In this document: piece by piece, positions 1-11,780 of the stretch | How the letters are laid out: the number at the start of each line of letters is the position of its first letter | Position numbering within the stretch: the stretch's first letter is position 1 | Origin: Protonemura montana | Lineage: Eukaryota; Arthropoda; Insecta; Plecoptera; Nemouridae | Reading direction: 5' to 3' | Length of the DNA stretch: 64,000 nt | NCBI GenBank assembly: GCA_947568835.1 | Contig: OX387608.1 | Coordinates: forward strand, 1,898,001-1,962,000 | Made by a program: the position numbers and the translations under genes | Notes under the pieces: model-generated | Told to the model about the DNA's origin: nothing | What the model saw: only the letters and a program-made list of their open reading frames with translations | Databases searched by the model: none

Positions 1-171
1 AAGATGGCTGCTGTCATTGTCTGTAACTGAATATGATTGACATATTTAGGCTGTCACTTGTGAAATACAAGGAAGCGTTGCTTGGAGTGAAATCAAACTT
101 GTGCAAAGCAAGCCATGGACTCATAGCTTGGTCTGGTCCTGACCCTGATCCTGTACAACTCGATCCAGGCC

Positions 172-1003
172 ACTTGGATCCCATTTCACCAACATCAGGC
201 TAAACTTGGATCCCATTTCACCAACATCAGGCTAAACTTGGATCCCATTTCACCAACATCAGGCTAAACTTGGATCCCATTTCACCAACATCAGGCTAAA
301 CTTGGATCCCATTTCACCAACATCAGGCTAAACTTGGATCCCATTTCACCAACATCAGGCTAAACTTGGATCCCATTTCACCAACATCAGGCTAAACTTG
401 GATCCCATTTCACCAACATCAGGCTAAACTTGGATCCCATTTCACCAACATCAGGCTAAACTTGGATCCCATTTCACCAACATCAGACTAAACTTGGATC
501 CCATTTTACCAACATCAGGCTAAACTTGGATCCCATTTCACCAACATCAGGCTAAACTTGGATCCCATTTCACCAACATCAGGCTAAACTTGGATCCCAT
601 TTCACCAACATCAGGCTAAACTTGGATCCCATTTCACCAACATCAGACTAAACTTGGATCCCATTTCACCAACATCAGGCTAAACTTGGATCCCATTTCA
701 CCAACATCAGGCTAAACTTGGATCCCATTTCACCAACATCAGACTAAACTTGGATCCCATTTCACTAACATCAGGCTAAACTTGGATCCCATTTCACCAA
801 CATCAGGCTAAACTTGGATCCCATTTCACCAACATCAGACTAAACTTGGATCCCATTTCACTAACATCAGGCTAAACTTGGATCCCATTTTACCAACATC
901 AGGCTAAACTTGGATCCCATTTCACCAACATCAGGCTAAACTTGGATCCCATTTCACCAACATCAGGCTAAACTTGGATCCCATTTCACCAACATCAGAC
1001 TTC
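172..1003. repeat. 32-bp minisatellite, about 26 copies
   Basis: Head-to-tail units of 32 bp containing GGATCCCATTTCACCAACAT, with a few variants (cagacta for caggcta, cactaac for caccaac). The unit resembles the edge of the dispersed repeat that continues from 1,004, so the array looks like local amplification of that edge. Bases 1-171 upstream show nothing recognisable. Confidence 0.95.
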
Positions 1004-1370
1004 AACGTTGGATTAAACCCGCAGTTTAGTCCCAAGATTTGATATTCTCTGAATCAACAACATTTTGCAAACGTCAAGCAAGTAAATTTAAACAACAAAC
1101 GTAAAACAAGAAAAATCTAGTTTTTAGCGCAGATTTGAAATGAAAAGCGAATGTTTTGTGATAAAGAAATACGTAACGGTTTTGTCCGGCAATATTTTCT
1201 TTCAACTCGAAGAGCGGTTTAAAATTTAAACCTCCGTTAATCCAGGTTGAAATTTTAAACAGAGATTAACACGAAGAGAAAATATTGACAGCTAGAAAAT
1301 TAATTTTGTTTCATTTGACAGAACACAGCCTTCTGGAATTGATACTAGATTTGAATAAAGATTTCTGTAT
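1004..1370. repeat. Dispersed repeat family R, copy 1
   Basis: Shares long blocks with 11,530-11,780, including GATTTGATATTCTCTGAATC and AATATTGACAGCTAGAAAAT, and in reverse orientation with about 32,260-32,400 (AAATACGTAACGGTTTTGTC block). Non-coding and AT-rich. No terminal repeats or target duplication were identified, so the class is unknown. Confidence 0.7.
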
Positions 1371-2215
1371 ATTTTTTTGAAAATGAAAACATTATAATAC
1401 CAGTAAACCCTTGAGTTCAAGCTTGTCCAACAATCCCCAGTACATTCTCAAATACCTAAAAATCAAAACCAGCTCGACTCATTATCGACATGATTCAGCT
1501 GCCTCTAATTTATTAAAACTTGGTACCAGAGTCTACAAAACGACTGCTACCAACAAAACGTCAAAGATAACGGCACTAGAACCTAGGTACCAAGAAGTGA
1601 CCGATCTACGACGGCATCGACAGGTAGCCGTCGAACGGTAAGAACCCGAGGAGAGGCGATTAGCAAAGACACAACGGTATCATCATGATGATGGCCAGAC
1701 GACTTGAACACAAAACAAAATGGTTTATCACTTGACAAAGTAATCATCTTTTTGCGCTACAGAATGTGATGAGCCTGTCACAATTGTCTGATGAGGAGTA
1801 AAACCTTTCTTAATAATTGTTAAAATAACTGGCAGAAGTTGAAATGTCTGTACCTCGTTATCTGGGATGTTGCCCCCCCCCCCCCTGGTCTGGTTGAACC
1901 GGAAGTTGTGGGGCCACCAACACATTAGTAGACCGCACTAAAGCCAACGATTTAGCTGCACTATTGTCTGTGTTTATATTGGGGAGTTTTCTGAACAAAG
2001 CCTATCGGTTCGGACATTCATTACCCGGCTATTACTCGAACAATCTATCACGTAGTGTAATTGGCTTACTGTTAAACGGCTCGGCGTCCGGGAGAAGCAA
2101 TAACCCGGGCGATTGCAGCAGGAGCACAATTAATAGCGCTTGCCCACAAACCCCACGACCCCCGACCATCGACCACCGACCCCCACACACATATATCGGC
2201 AACCACCATACAGAC
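1371..2215. other. No gene recognised
   Basis: Short reading frames only, without family resemblance. A C-homopolymer lies near 1,873-1,886. Confidence 0.5.
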
Positions 2216-2898
2216 AAGTAACACTGCGCTGGGTCAGGTATTGTTTGGGTGACCATCATATACATGACCAGTTCTGTTCGGGAGAGAGGTTGGAGGGATG
2301 AAAGTTAAGCAACACTGCGCTGGGTCAGGTATTGGATGGGTGGCCATCATCAAAGACCAGTTCTGTTCGGGAGAGAGGTTGGAGGGATGAAAGTTAAGCA
2401 ACACTGCGCTGGGTCAGGTATTGGATGGATGACCATCATACACATGACCAGTTCTGTTCGGGAGAGAGGTTGGAGGGATGAAAGTTAAGCAACACTGCGC
2501 AGGGTCAGGTATTGGATGGTTGACCATCATACACATGACCAGTTCTGTTCGGGAGAGAGGTTGGAGGGATGTAAGTTAAGCAATACAGCGCTGGGTCAGG
2601 TATTGGATGGATGACCATCATACACGTGATCAGCTCTGTTTGGGAGAGAGGTTGGAGGGATGAAAGTTAAGCAACACTGCGCTGGATCAAGTATTGGATG
2701 GGTGACCATCATACAAATGACCAGTTCTGTTCGGGAGAGAGGTTGGAGGGATGAAAGTTAAGCAACACTGCGCTGGATCAGGTATTGGATGGGTGACCAT
2801 CATACACATGACCAGTTCTGTTTGGGAGAGAGGTTGGAGGGATGAAAGTTAAGCAACACTGCGCTGGATCAGGTATTGAATGGGCGACCATCATACAC
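2216..2898 (+). repeat. Array of 5S-derived SINE units, sense, 8 copies
   Basis: About 91-bp units. Each holds a stretch like the 3' half of 5S rRNA (GTTAAGCAACACTGCGCTGG, then TTGGATGGGTGACC) followed by a non-5S linker (ATGACCAGTTCTGTTCGGGA and GGTTGGAGGGATGAAA). Units repeat at about 2,221, 2,311, 2,400, 2,491, 2,582, 2,672, 2,763 and 2,854. They are internal units of the 5S-headed SINE seen complete at 46,639-47,078, not 5S genes: the 5' half of 5S is missing from each unit. Confidence 0.85.
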
Positions 2899-3494
2899 GT
2901 CACTGATACTCTAGTAAGCAATAACAAATCAACAATGAATTGATTGTTGGTTTACGGCTGTAAAATGTTGGAGTCAGCAGCTTGATTAGCAACCCCCTGT
3001 TGCTTGGTGCAAGTCGTGGACTAAACCCCTAGCAGCTGTCACCGAGGGGTGGAGGCGTTGATGCGTCTTTCTTTGTGACCGCAACCCATTAGCAGGGCGG
3101 GGGGTGGGGGGGGGGGGGGGGGGGGTAACAGACTGTCACGGCGGCGACAGGGTCGAGGTACCTCCTATATAGATTCATCTTACTCGGCAGGGGGCAAGGT
3201 GGTCAGTGAACCCCATGTCATAGTTCCACCACTGATCTCACATAACCTGGATAGCGGTTGCCATGGACGCACTGCGAAGCCAAGGCAGCCATCTTAAGAG
3301 TCCCTGATTTTCACTTCTCTCAAAGAGACCGTGCTATTTTAAAAATTGTTTGTAGTTTTTACTGCTTTACTGCTTTAAAAAACTCTGAAATGAGCATTGA
3401 AATCATAGGAACACCTCGGACCTGTTGCTAACAGTGGACTGCCAATCAGCCGTGCAGACCTGAAACTGTGAAGAAATTACCATCAACTTGGAAT
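2899..3494. repeat. Poly-G tract and copy of dispersed repeat family Q
   Basis: A run of G, nearly unbroken, spans about 3,099-3,125. From about 3,180 to 3,420 lies a repeat marked by CCTGGATAGCGGTTGCCATG and TTCTCTCAAAGAGACCGTGC. Other copies sit at 8,150-8,400, 10,365-10,470 and 21,380-21,660. The 41-bp satellite in the Evx intron is an amplified piece of this family. Confidence 0.65.
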
Positions 3495-3811
3495 TAAGAA
3501 AAACTATTTCAACTGGGTTTTGAATGCAAGTAAAGGGCTAATAAATTTCCCGACGTTTCGTAACATATACTGGTTACTTATTCAGGGGTAAGTGAAGTCC
3601 TGACAATTTTCCATTGTAAAATTATAACAATTACTTTTGTTATTGGAAAATTGTCAGGACTGCTCTTACCCTTGAAGAAGTAACTAGTATATGTAACGAA
3701 ACGTCAGGAAATTTAGTAGCCCTTTACTTAGCATTCAAAACCCAGGTGAAATAGTTTTTCGTAAAACTAGTGCTAAGGATAAATTAAGTAGACATGAGTC
3801 TAAAAACCATC
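3495..3811. mobile_element. Foldback element with 14-bp target duplication
   Basis: Two arms of about 130 bp are reverse complements of each other: the left arm contains AAACTATTTCAACTGGGTTT and AAATTTCCCGACGTTTCGTA, and the right arm the complement with a few changes. The centre is a short AT-rich loop near 3,600-3,650. The direct repeat CATCAACTTGGAAT occurs at 3,481-3,494 and 3,812-3,825. No coding capacity. Partial copies lie at 15,490-15,640 and flanking the LTR element at 24,997. Confidence 0.8.
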
Positions 3812-3844
3812 ATCAACTTGGAATCTTTAATTTGTATCAACACT

Positions 3845-3900
3845 TACATCGTTGGCCAAACGGGGAATCGAACCCCGATCTCCATCGTATCATGGCTAGA
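3845..3900 (-). repeat. tRNA-like SINE fragment
   Basis: CAAACGGGGAATCGAACCCC is the antisense of a tRNA T-loop/B-box region and matches the pol III head of the elements at 16.1-16.8 kb. The remainder of the tRNA is degenerate. The stretch 3,901-4,284 shows no feature. Confidence 0.55.
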
Positions 3901-4284
3901 GCAGTGATTTTGTATCGGATTTGATCCCTATGACGTCTCCATGTGATGCCATGATGGCCTCCATGCATGTTTCATACACGCCGTCCCCTGCCAGCCATCG
4001 GTCGAAACACTAACCGACGTCTAGAAGGCGTCGCGGCGTCCAGGGCGACGTCATAATCGACGCCGATCACCGCCAGCTTGGAATCACGCGATATTCTCTT
4101 GCCTCTAAAAAACAACTCTTCACGTCCTGAGTTCGATGGGTTTTATTTCCACCAATTTTAACAATAAACCCCAAAAATCCAGCCGAGTCCAGCTTAGATC
4201 CGCCCAAATTGATTGTTTATTGGTGTTTAACGACGCACTGTTTTACAAACGTGCTATGTGGTACCATGAACTAATGGTGTCGGT

Positions 4285-5440
4285 GAATGAGTAAACTTTC
4301 ATCCCTCCAACCTCTCTCCCGAACAGAACTGGTCATGTGTATGATGGTCACCCATCCAATACCTGACCCAGCGCAGTGTTGCTTAACTTTCATCCCTCCA
4401 ACCTCTCTCCCGAACAGAACTGGTCATGTGTATGATGGTCACCCATCCAATACCTGACCCAGCGCAGTGTTGCTTAACTTTCATCCCTCCAACCTCTCTC
4501 CCGAACAGAACTGGTCATGTGTATGATGGTCACCCATCCCATACCTGACCCAGCGCAGTGTTGCTTAACTTTCATCCCTCCAACCTCTCTCCCGAACAGA
4601 ACTGGTCATGTGTATGATGGTCACCCATCCAATACCTGACTCAACGCAGTGTTGCTTAACTTTCATCCCTTCAACCTCTCTCCCGAATAGAACTGGTCAT
4701 GTGTATGATGGTCACCCATCCAATACCTGACTCAACGCAGTGTTGCTTAACTTTCATCCCTCCAGCCTCTCTCCCAAACAGAACTGGTCATGTGTATGAT
4801 GATCACCCATACAATACCTGACCCAGCGCAGTGTTGCTTAACTTTCATCCCTCCAGCCTCTCTCCCAAACAGAACTGGTCATGTGTACGATGGTCACCCA
4901 TCCAATACCTGACCCAGCGCAGTGTTGCTTAACTTTCATCCCTCCAACCTCTCTCCCGAACAGAACTAGTCATGTGTATGATGATCACCCATCCAATACC
5001 TGACCTAGCGCAGTGTTGCTTAACTTTCATCCCTCCAACCTCTCTCCCGAATAGAACTGGTCATGTGTATGATGGTCATCCATCCAATACCTGACCCAGC
5101 GCTGTATTGCTTAACTTACATCCCTCCAACCTCTCTCCCGAACAGAACTGGTCATGTGTATGATGGTCAACCATCCAATACCTGACCCTGCGCAGTGTTG
5201 CTTAACTTTCATCCCTCCAACCTCTCTCCCGAACAGAACTGGTCATGTGTATGATGGTCATCCATCCAATACCTGACCCAGCGCAGTGTTGCTTAACTTT
5301 CATCCCTCCAACCTCTCTCCCGAACAGAACTAGTCATGTGTATGATGGTCACCCATCCCATACCTGACCCAGCGCAGTGTTGCTTAGCATGGTGATCTCA
5401 CGAGTACCGGTGTTTCCAACACGCCAAACCGTTCAGTGGA
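4285..5440 (-). repeat. 5S-headed SINE with about 12 tandem internal units, antisense
   Basis: About twelve 91-bp units in antisense, ending at 5,387-5,440 with the SINE head (CACGAGTACCGGTGTTTCCA, then ACGCCAAACCGTTC), which corresponds to the 5' half of 5S rRNA. The head ends 40 bp before the Evx homeobox exon at 5,481, so it sits against that exon's polypyrimidine tract. Confidence 0.85.
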
Positions 5441-5480
5441 CCCAACCCAAGAATGACCAGACGTCCTCTTCTTGTTTTAG

Positions 5481-8400
5481 ACGGAGGTCTCGGCAGCTCA
5501 GCTGAGCAGAACATAAGACGATACCGCACCGCATTCACCCGGGAACAGTTGGGACGTCTTGAGAAAGAATTCTTCAAGGAGAACTACGTCAGCAGACCAA
5601 GACGTTGCGAGCTCGCAGCACAGCTTGGCTTACCTGAATCAACTATCAAGGTAAAAAAGCCATTCCATGTGACGACCAGCTCATCTCAAATAACCTGGAT
5701 AGAGCATAGGATTCAGCCAGCTGATCTCAAATAACCTGGATAGAGCATAGGATTCAGCCAGCTGATCTCAAATAACCTGGATAGAGCATAGGATTCAGCC
5801 AGCTGGTCTCAAACAACCTGGATAGAACATAGGATCCAGCCAGCTGATCTCAAATAATCTGGATAGAGCATAGGATCCAGCCAGCTGATCTCAAATAACC
5901 TGGATAGAGCATAGGATCCAGCCAGCTGATCTCAAATAACCTGGATAGAGCATAGGATCCAGTCAGCTGATCTCAAATAACCTGGATAGAGCATAGGATC
6001 CAGGCAGCTGATCTCAAATAACCTGGATAGAGCATAGGATCCAGCCAGCTCATCTCAAATAACCTGGATAGAGCATAGGATCCAGCCAGCTCATCTCAAA
6101 TAACCTGGATAGAGCATAGGATCCAGCCAGCTGATCTCAAATAACCTAGATAGAGCATAGGATCCAGCCAGCTGATCTCAAATAACCTAGATAGAGCATA
6201 GGATCCAGCCAGCTGATCTCAAATAACCTGGATAGAGCATAGGATCCAGTCAGCTGATCTCAAATAACCTGGATAGAGCATAGGATCCAGCCAGCTCATC
6301 TCAAATAACCTGGATAGAGCATAGGATCCCGCCAGCTCATCTCAAATAACCTGGATAGAGCATAGGATCCAGCCAGCTGATCTCAAATAACCTAGATAGA
6401 GCATAGGATCCAGCCAGCTGATCTCAAATAACCTGGATAGAGCATAGGATCCAGCCAGCTGATCTCAAATAACCTGGATAGAGCATAGGATCCAGCCAGC
6501 TGATCTCAAATAACCTGGATAGAGCATAGGATCCAGTCAGCTGATCTCAAATAACCTGGATAGAGCATAGGATCCAGCCAGCTGATCTCAAATAACCTGG
6601 ATAGAGCATAGGATCCAGTCAGCTGATCTCAAATAACCTGGATAGAGCATAGGATCCAGCCAGCTGATCTCAAAAAACCTGGATAGAGCATAGGATCCAG
6701 CCAGCTGATCTCAAATAACCTGGATAGAGCATAGGATCCAGTCAGCTGATCTCAAATAACCTGGATAGAGCATAGGATCCAGTCAGCTGATCTCAAATAA
6801 CCTGGATAGAGCATAGGATCCAGCCAGCTCATCTCAAATAACCTGGATAGAGCATAGGATCCAGCCAGCTCATCTCAAATAACCTGGATAGAGCATAGGA
6901 TCTAGCCAGCTGATCTCAAATAACCTAGATAGAGCATAGGATCCAGCCAGCTGATCTCAAATAACCTGGATAGAGCATAGGATCCAGCCAGCTGATCTCA
7001 AATAACCTGGATTGAGCATAGGATCCAGCCAGCTCATCTCAAATAACCTGGATAGAGCATAGGATCCAGCCAGCTGATCTCAAATAACCTGGATAAAGCA
7101 TAGGATCCAGTCAGCTGATCTCAAATAACCTGGATAGAGCCTAGGATCCAGCCAGCTGATCTCAAATAACCTGGATAGAGCTTAAGATCCTCGGCAGGAG
7201 CCGGCTCCAACAACTCGATGGTCATAAAGTCGAGAAGTCTTCAGCCGGTAGCTGTTGGTGATAATTGCTGGTGTTACTTGATGATGGTTCTTCTCAGTTT
7301 ACGATGCCGCCGACCGCTTTGTCGGCTTCAAGCCCCCCCCTTAACCCCCCCTGTACCCTTAGTCCAGTGGCGGCCTGCACATACAAACACCCAGTCTTAT
7401 CAACCCCTCGACAACAACTTCACTCGCCTTGCTTATCAACCTCTCGACAGCAACTTCACTCGCCTTGCTTATCAACTCCTCGACAGCAACTTCACTCGCC
7501 TTGCTTATCAACCTCTCGACAGCATGGATTTGTGGAGGAATCCTGTTGTTCGCGTTGTACTGTCCTTCGGAAGAGACGTTAAGCCGGTGGTCCCCTTGGT
7601 GCTCTTCGACACGTAGAAGACTTACAACGCCCATGTCCTCTGTGGAAGATTCATTTAACAACCCAGTCAGGTCGGTCCTAGGGTTGGTCCAAAGGTAGGT
7701 CCAAAGGTTGGTCCAAGGGTTGGTCCAAGAGTTGGTCCAAGGGTTGGTCCAAGGGTTGGTTTATTGGTCCCTGAACACTCCATGGATCAAGGGTCGAACA
7801 TCTGCACGTTGAGCCAAGAATTCAATATCCAATCTGCCGTCCAATCCGTTGTTTCCGAGGTCTTCGTGTATTGAAATATTATCTTATTGGGTCGTCAGTG
7901 ACCCACCGAGGACAGCCGCCGCTTTGCTTGGAGGCGTTTAGTAAGCACCGATGATGGTCCTTTGGGCCGGGTTTTACTGCTGTGATGGTAATTAGCACCT
8001 TCTATCAGCTGCCGCCGACGCGGGCCGCGCCTGCTAGAGGGTCACTGACCCGCTCGGAGAGGGACACCAGCCACACGACGTTCAATCTCACTGCGTCGAA
8101 TATTATTTTTATTTAAGTCGGGCAATACATTGTTGACAACAGGTAGGAGACCATAAATTCGAGGTGTTCCTCTGATTTCAATGCTTATTCTAGAGTTTTT
8201 TAAACACGTTTTCAACCAATTTTGACCATTAAAGCGGTAAAAACTACAAAAACTTTTAAAATAGCACGGTATCTTTGAGAGAACTCAATATCAGATACTT
8301 TCAAGATGGTGGTCTTGGCTTCGCAGTCTCCATGGCAACCGCTATCCAGGTTGTTTGAGAGATCAGTGATTTGAAATCATCTAGCCAGGTGTGTTGCTGA

Positions 8401-10271
8401 TTGGTTGAAGTGGGGTTAAGTGATGAAGCATAAGGTCACGTTGAAGACGTCAACAGTTTTCTCCCTCACTTAGCATAGTGAAGACCGCGAGTGTCATGGC
8501 GGGAGCAGTTAGCCTCTCCGTGCGAGTCACGTGCTCTCGTAGTGTCGGCACGGTTTCTTAGAGACCCACCGGAGACAAGTGCTAATTGCCGACCATCTCG
8601 CAGCTTTGCTCAAAGCGCGCCGCCGCCGCCATCTTGTTTTCAGAGAACAAAGTCCTGGCATTGCCCAATAATCGCAGAATTAAGTCGGAAATTTGTAAAT
8701 AGAAAGAGAAAGAAGTTTAATGCGCGCTCAGAAACTTCATTGCTACTTGATTTTTATTTATTTCACATCTGTGCAAAGTTTGGTGAAAAAAAATCAAACA
8801 CTTTTTGCTATACATCTCCAAAAAGTGTACACAAAATCTGGACATTATCGTAAATTTTGAATATTTACAGAACTGTTTGACTGATTTTGCTGAAATTTGG
8901 AAGGGATCTAAGTTAAAAACACATAAATATGCTCTAAAAATTTGGTTTAAATCAGAGCTGCCGTTCAGCCGCTAGAGCGCAGGGAATAAAAAACAGACAA
9001 GTTGTATCTTGTCCAGGTGTAAATACAAGAAAAGAGTTTGCTCGGTTTGTTCCTGAATTAACTCGATGTCGTCTCCTCGCTCTGTTCCAGGTTTGGTTCC
9101 AGAACCGTCGTATGAAGGACAAGAGACAACGCCTTGCCATGGCTTGGCCCTACGCAGTCTACACCGACCCTGCATTCGCTGCCTCCATCTTGCAAGCAGC
9201 GGCAGCCGCTGGGGCAGTACCTTCTCTGTACCCGTACAATTACTACAGGTACACTACACTACACTATACGATATTAGACTACACTCAGCTACATACCCAT
9301 ATGATAACCAAGTTTCAAGATCCCTGTGTGCTATGCTTGTGCTTATTGCTATGTCAATTGTGTGCAGTCCCATATGATAACCAAGTTTTAAGATCCTTGT
9401 GTGCTATGCTTGTGCTTATAGCTATGTCAATTGTGTGCAGTCCCATATGAAAACCAAGTTTTAAGATCCTTGTGTGATATGCTTGTGCTTATTGCTATGT
9501 CAATTGTGTGCAGTCCTATATGATAACCAAGTTTTAAGATCCTTGTGTGATATGCCTGTGCTTATAGCTATGTCAATTGTGTGCAGTCCCATATGATAAC
9601 CAAGTTTTAAGATCCTTGTGTGCTATGCTTGTGTGTATTGCTATGTCAATTGTGTGCAGTCCCATATGATCACCAAGTTTTAAGATCCTTGTGCGCTATG
9701 CTTGTGCTTATTGCTATGTCAATCGTGTGCAGTCCCATATGATAACCAAGTTTTAAGATCCTTGTGTGCTATGCTTGTGCTTATTGCTATGTCAATTGTG
9801 TGCAGTCCCATATGATAACCAAGTTTTAAGATCCTTGTGTGCTATGCTTGTGCTTATTGCTATGTCAATTGTGTGCAGTCCTAAGACCATATGTTATGTC
9901 CATATTTTGACCCCCAGCACATGTAATAATCAAACTGTTCTTGTGTCCACAGCCCCGCTGCACGCTACTACCCGACCATGACGCCACTGGCCCGGCCCCA
10001 GCCGTACTCGCCGCCACTGCTGTTGGCCCCACAACGCCTCCCCTCTCCCCCCGCAATGCTGGCCCACCAACGCCTCCCTACCCCCACTGGGATGTCGTCC
10101 ATTCCTCGACCTCCTTCAGGAGCCAGTTCGACCTCCGAGCCATGCGATCCTTGTGATCCTTGTGCTTGTCATACGCTGCCCTTCGCTGCCCACGCAGTCA
10201 TAGAGAGCACGCGCAGCACCAAAGATTCAGCTGCCCAGCCGAAGCTGTTCCAGCCATACAAGACAGCATAG
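5481..10271 (+). CDS. Evx: Even-skipped homeobox (Evx) transcription factor, 5' exon(s) missing
   Basis: Homeodomain transcription factor of the Evx/even-skipped family, expected in the nucleus and known for roles in axial and neuronal patterning. Exons: 5,481-5,650 (acceptor CTTCTTGTTTTAG), 9,091-9,248, and 9,953-10,271, which ends in TAG. Exon 1 ends in TIK and exon 2 starts [13 protein letters not shown], so the intron falls between homeodomain residues 46 and 47, the position I recall for Evx genes. The helix-3 residues W48, F49, Q50 and N51 are present. After the homeodomain come [10 protein letters not shown], an Ala-rich patch, a Pro-rich region, a Cys-rich [10 protein letters not shown] stretch and a terminal LFQPYK, which resembles a Groucho-type repressor motif (from memory). 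Phases are 0 then 2. The N-terminal exon(s) were not found in the 5.4 kb upstream. About 215 residues are visible. Confidence 0.93.
5675..7185. repeat. 41-bp satellite in the Evx homeobox intron, about 36 copies
   Basis: Units read CAGCTGATCTCAAATAACCT then GGATAGAGCATAGGATCCAG. It begins 25 bp after the donor at 5,651. Each unit carries the palindromic E-box CAGCTG in most copies (CAGCTC in some). The unit matches part of dispersed repeat family Q; compare 21,390-21,430. Confidence 0.95.
7186..7640 (+). repeat. SINE body with internal 36-bp duplications
   Basis: From about 7,395 a 36-bp unit (CTTGCTTATCAACCTCTCGA plus CAGCAACTTCACTCGC) repeats about four times. It is followed to about 7,615 by the SINE middle block (TCCTTCGGAAGAGACGTTAA). 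This is the non-5S body of the same SINE family as 17,395-18,145. The frames through it are not genes. Confidence 0.75.
7660..7770. repeat. Short tandem repeat GGTTGGTCCAAG
   Basis: About eight imperfect 12-15-bp copies of GGTTGGTCCAAG. It lies in the Evx intron; 7,771-8,149 shows no other feature. Confidence 0.8.
8150..8860. repeat. Dispersed repeat family Q copy and adjoining repeat
   Basis: 8,150-8,400 shares blocks with 21,380-21,660 (CAACCAATTTTGACCATTAA, CCATGGCAACCGCTATCC). 8,720-8,840 (TGCAAAGTTTGGTGAAAA) recurs at about 28,920-29,010 in a THUMPD3 intron. The 8,491-8,853 stretch is open but shows no recognisable protein. Confidence 0.6.
9290..9885. repeat. 73-bp minisatellite, about 8 copies, Evx intron 2
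   Basis: Units carry CATATGATAACCAAGTTTTA then GATCCTTGTGTGCTATGC, spaced 73 bp (for example TGTGCAGTCC at 9,361 and 9,434). The array starts about 40 bp after the donor at 9,249 and ends about 65 bp before the acceptor at 9,952. The open frames across it are repeat translations. Confidence 0.9.
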
Positions 10272-11030
10272 TGGCTCCAAGGCTTTAAGGCTGCAAGGCT
10301 TCTTTCTTGGGGTTAAAAGCCCCGCAGAGATCTTACCAAGGCGTTGAGAGTTCGGCGCAGACCACCGATCTCAAACGGGCTCTTTGAGAGAACTGACAAT
10401 CAGGGACTCAAGATGGCGGCCTTAGCTTCAAAGTCTCACCGTGGCAACCGCTATCTGGGTTTTTTGAGATCAGTTATTCCTACCTTACGTTCCCGACAAG
10501 CCGAGGACTGAGCCGCTGAAGAAGTCGACAATAATGAATCATCACGGGACAAGCATGTACATAGAGTAGATAGAGCGACAGACCAAGAAAACACGACGTG
10601 GAGTTTAATGTAAGGGTTGTGTGTATGAAACCTATAAACTCAACGCTCTATAAGAAGTTGTTTTGTGTATAATGTACTTAATACGCTGTAAGCTGTAACT
10701 GTAAGAAATGTACTTACCCAGGATCAGTCTTTGTATATATTAACATGTTTATGCGAACCAAAACTAAATAGGAATTATAATTCGATTCGTATTGTTGGAC
10801 TTATATTGTTGTATATTGTTGATGTCGATGCTGTTTATTATTGTGTTAGTAATTGATTTAGTGCTTGTATGAAAATGCCGACAGAACCTCACAATTGTCA
10901 AGTACGTAAACAGCATAGAGACAATGTTTCTAATGTTCTACGACCGATGAACGTAACGTGCCAAACTGAACTCGTGTCACGCTAGTGTCTCTCGAGGATT
11001 ATATGTTCTTGTAAATAAACACCCCACGCT
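10272..11030 (+). promoter_or_regulatory. Probable Evx 3' UTR with poly(A) signal at 11,014
   Basis: The stretch follows the Evx stop. AATAAA lies at 11,014-11,019. 10,365-10,470 contains a copy of dispersed repeat family Q (CTTTGAGAGAACTGACAATC, GGCAACCGCTATCTGGG). The use of this signal is inferred from position only. Confidence 0.45.
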
Positions 11031-11529
11031 AAGCGACAATTAACACGCTGCCATTTGTTCACCCTTCCCTGATCCCTGGGGAACGCCACGGCGACATTCG
11101 GGATCATCCGATCCAGGCAAGTCATCCCCTGTTCCGCAGGGAACATATCTGTCAAAACATAGCAGCACCCCTTGGCAGGCACTTGACACAAACTAGGATT
11201 TTATGAAGAGCACCCTATGCTTATGAGTGAATATAAAGTCATTTTATTGATGGTTTAACACCCTTGACCGTCCCCGATGGGACCGGGGTATAGCGGGACA
11301 TTGTCTAGCATTGAATATCTCTGATACAAACTGAATAACGGGTTTATTACTTTCAAAATGCTCCCAATAAATACAGACTTGCTTTGAAATACGAGGATCG
11401 GCGAGTGATTTTACCTGGAACCTGCCTGTTAGAATCCAGACTTCTTTCCGGTCGTCACATCTTTATACTATCTTTTAAGAAGGTTGTGAGCTCAATAGTT
11501 TTAAAAGAAAACATTGAAAACGATAGTAA
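11031..11529. other. No gene recognised
   Basis: Only short frames without family resemblance. Confidence 0.5.
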
Positions 11530-11780
11530 GTACCAACATCAGGCTAAACTTAATTTAAACCCGCAATTAAGTCTCAAGATTTGATATTCTCTGAATCATC
11601 ATCATTCTCATCAATGGCATTTTGCAAAAGTTAGAAATGTAAATTTCCGTTGATCCACTTTCAAATTTTTAACGGAAACTAGCACGAAGAGAAAATATTG
11701 ACAGCTAGAAAATTAATTTTGTTTCAATTGACAGAACACAGCCTTCTTGAATTAATACCAGATTTAAAAGTCAATTTCCA
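11530..11780. repeat. Dispersed repeat family R, copy 2
   Basis: Matches 1,000-1,350, including CAACATCAGGCTAAACTTAA at its edge. That edge is the same motif that is tandemly amplified at 172-1,003. Confidence 0.7.

Noticed and set aside
2216..5440. Tandem 5S rRNA gene cluster
   Set aside because: Units hold only the 3' half of a 5S-like sequence with point changes and a foreign linker; the full head occurs once per SINE and is followed by a SINE body.
5675..7185. CRISPR-like array
   Set aside because: The 41-bp units are contiguous with no unique spacers, and the genome is eukaryotic.
9066..9450. Plus-strand frames overlapping Evx exon 2 and the 73-bp array
   Set aside because: They read through the exon 2 donor into the intronic array; the Evx frame with the acceptor at 9,952 explains the coding part.
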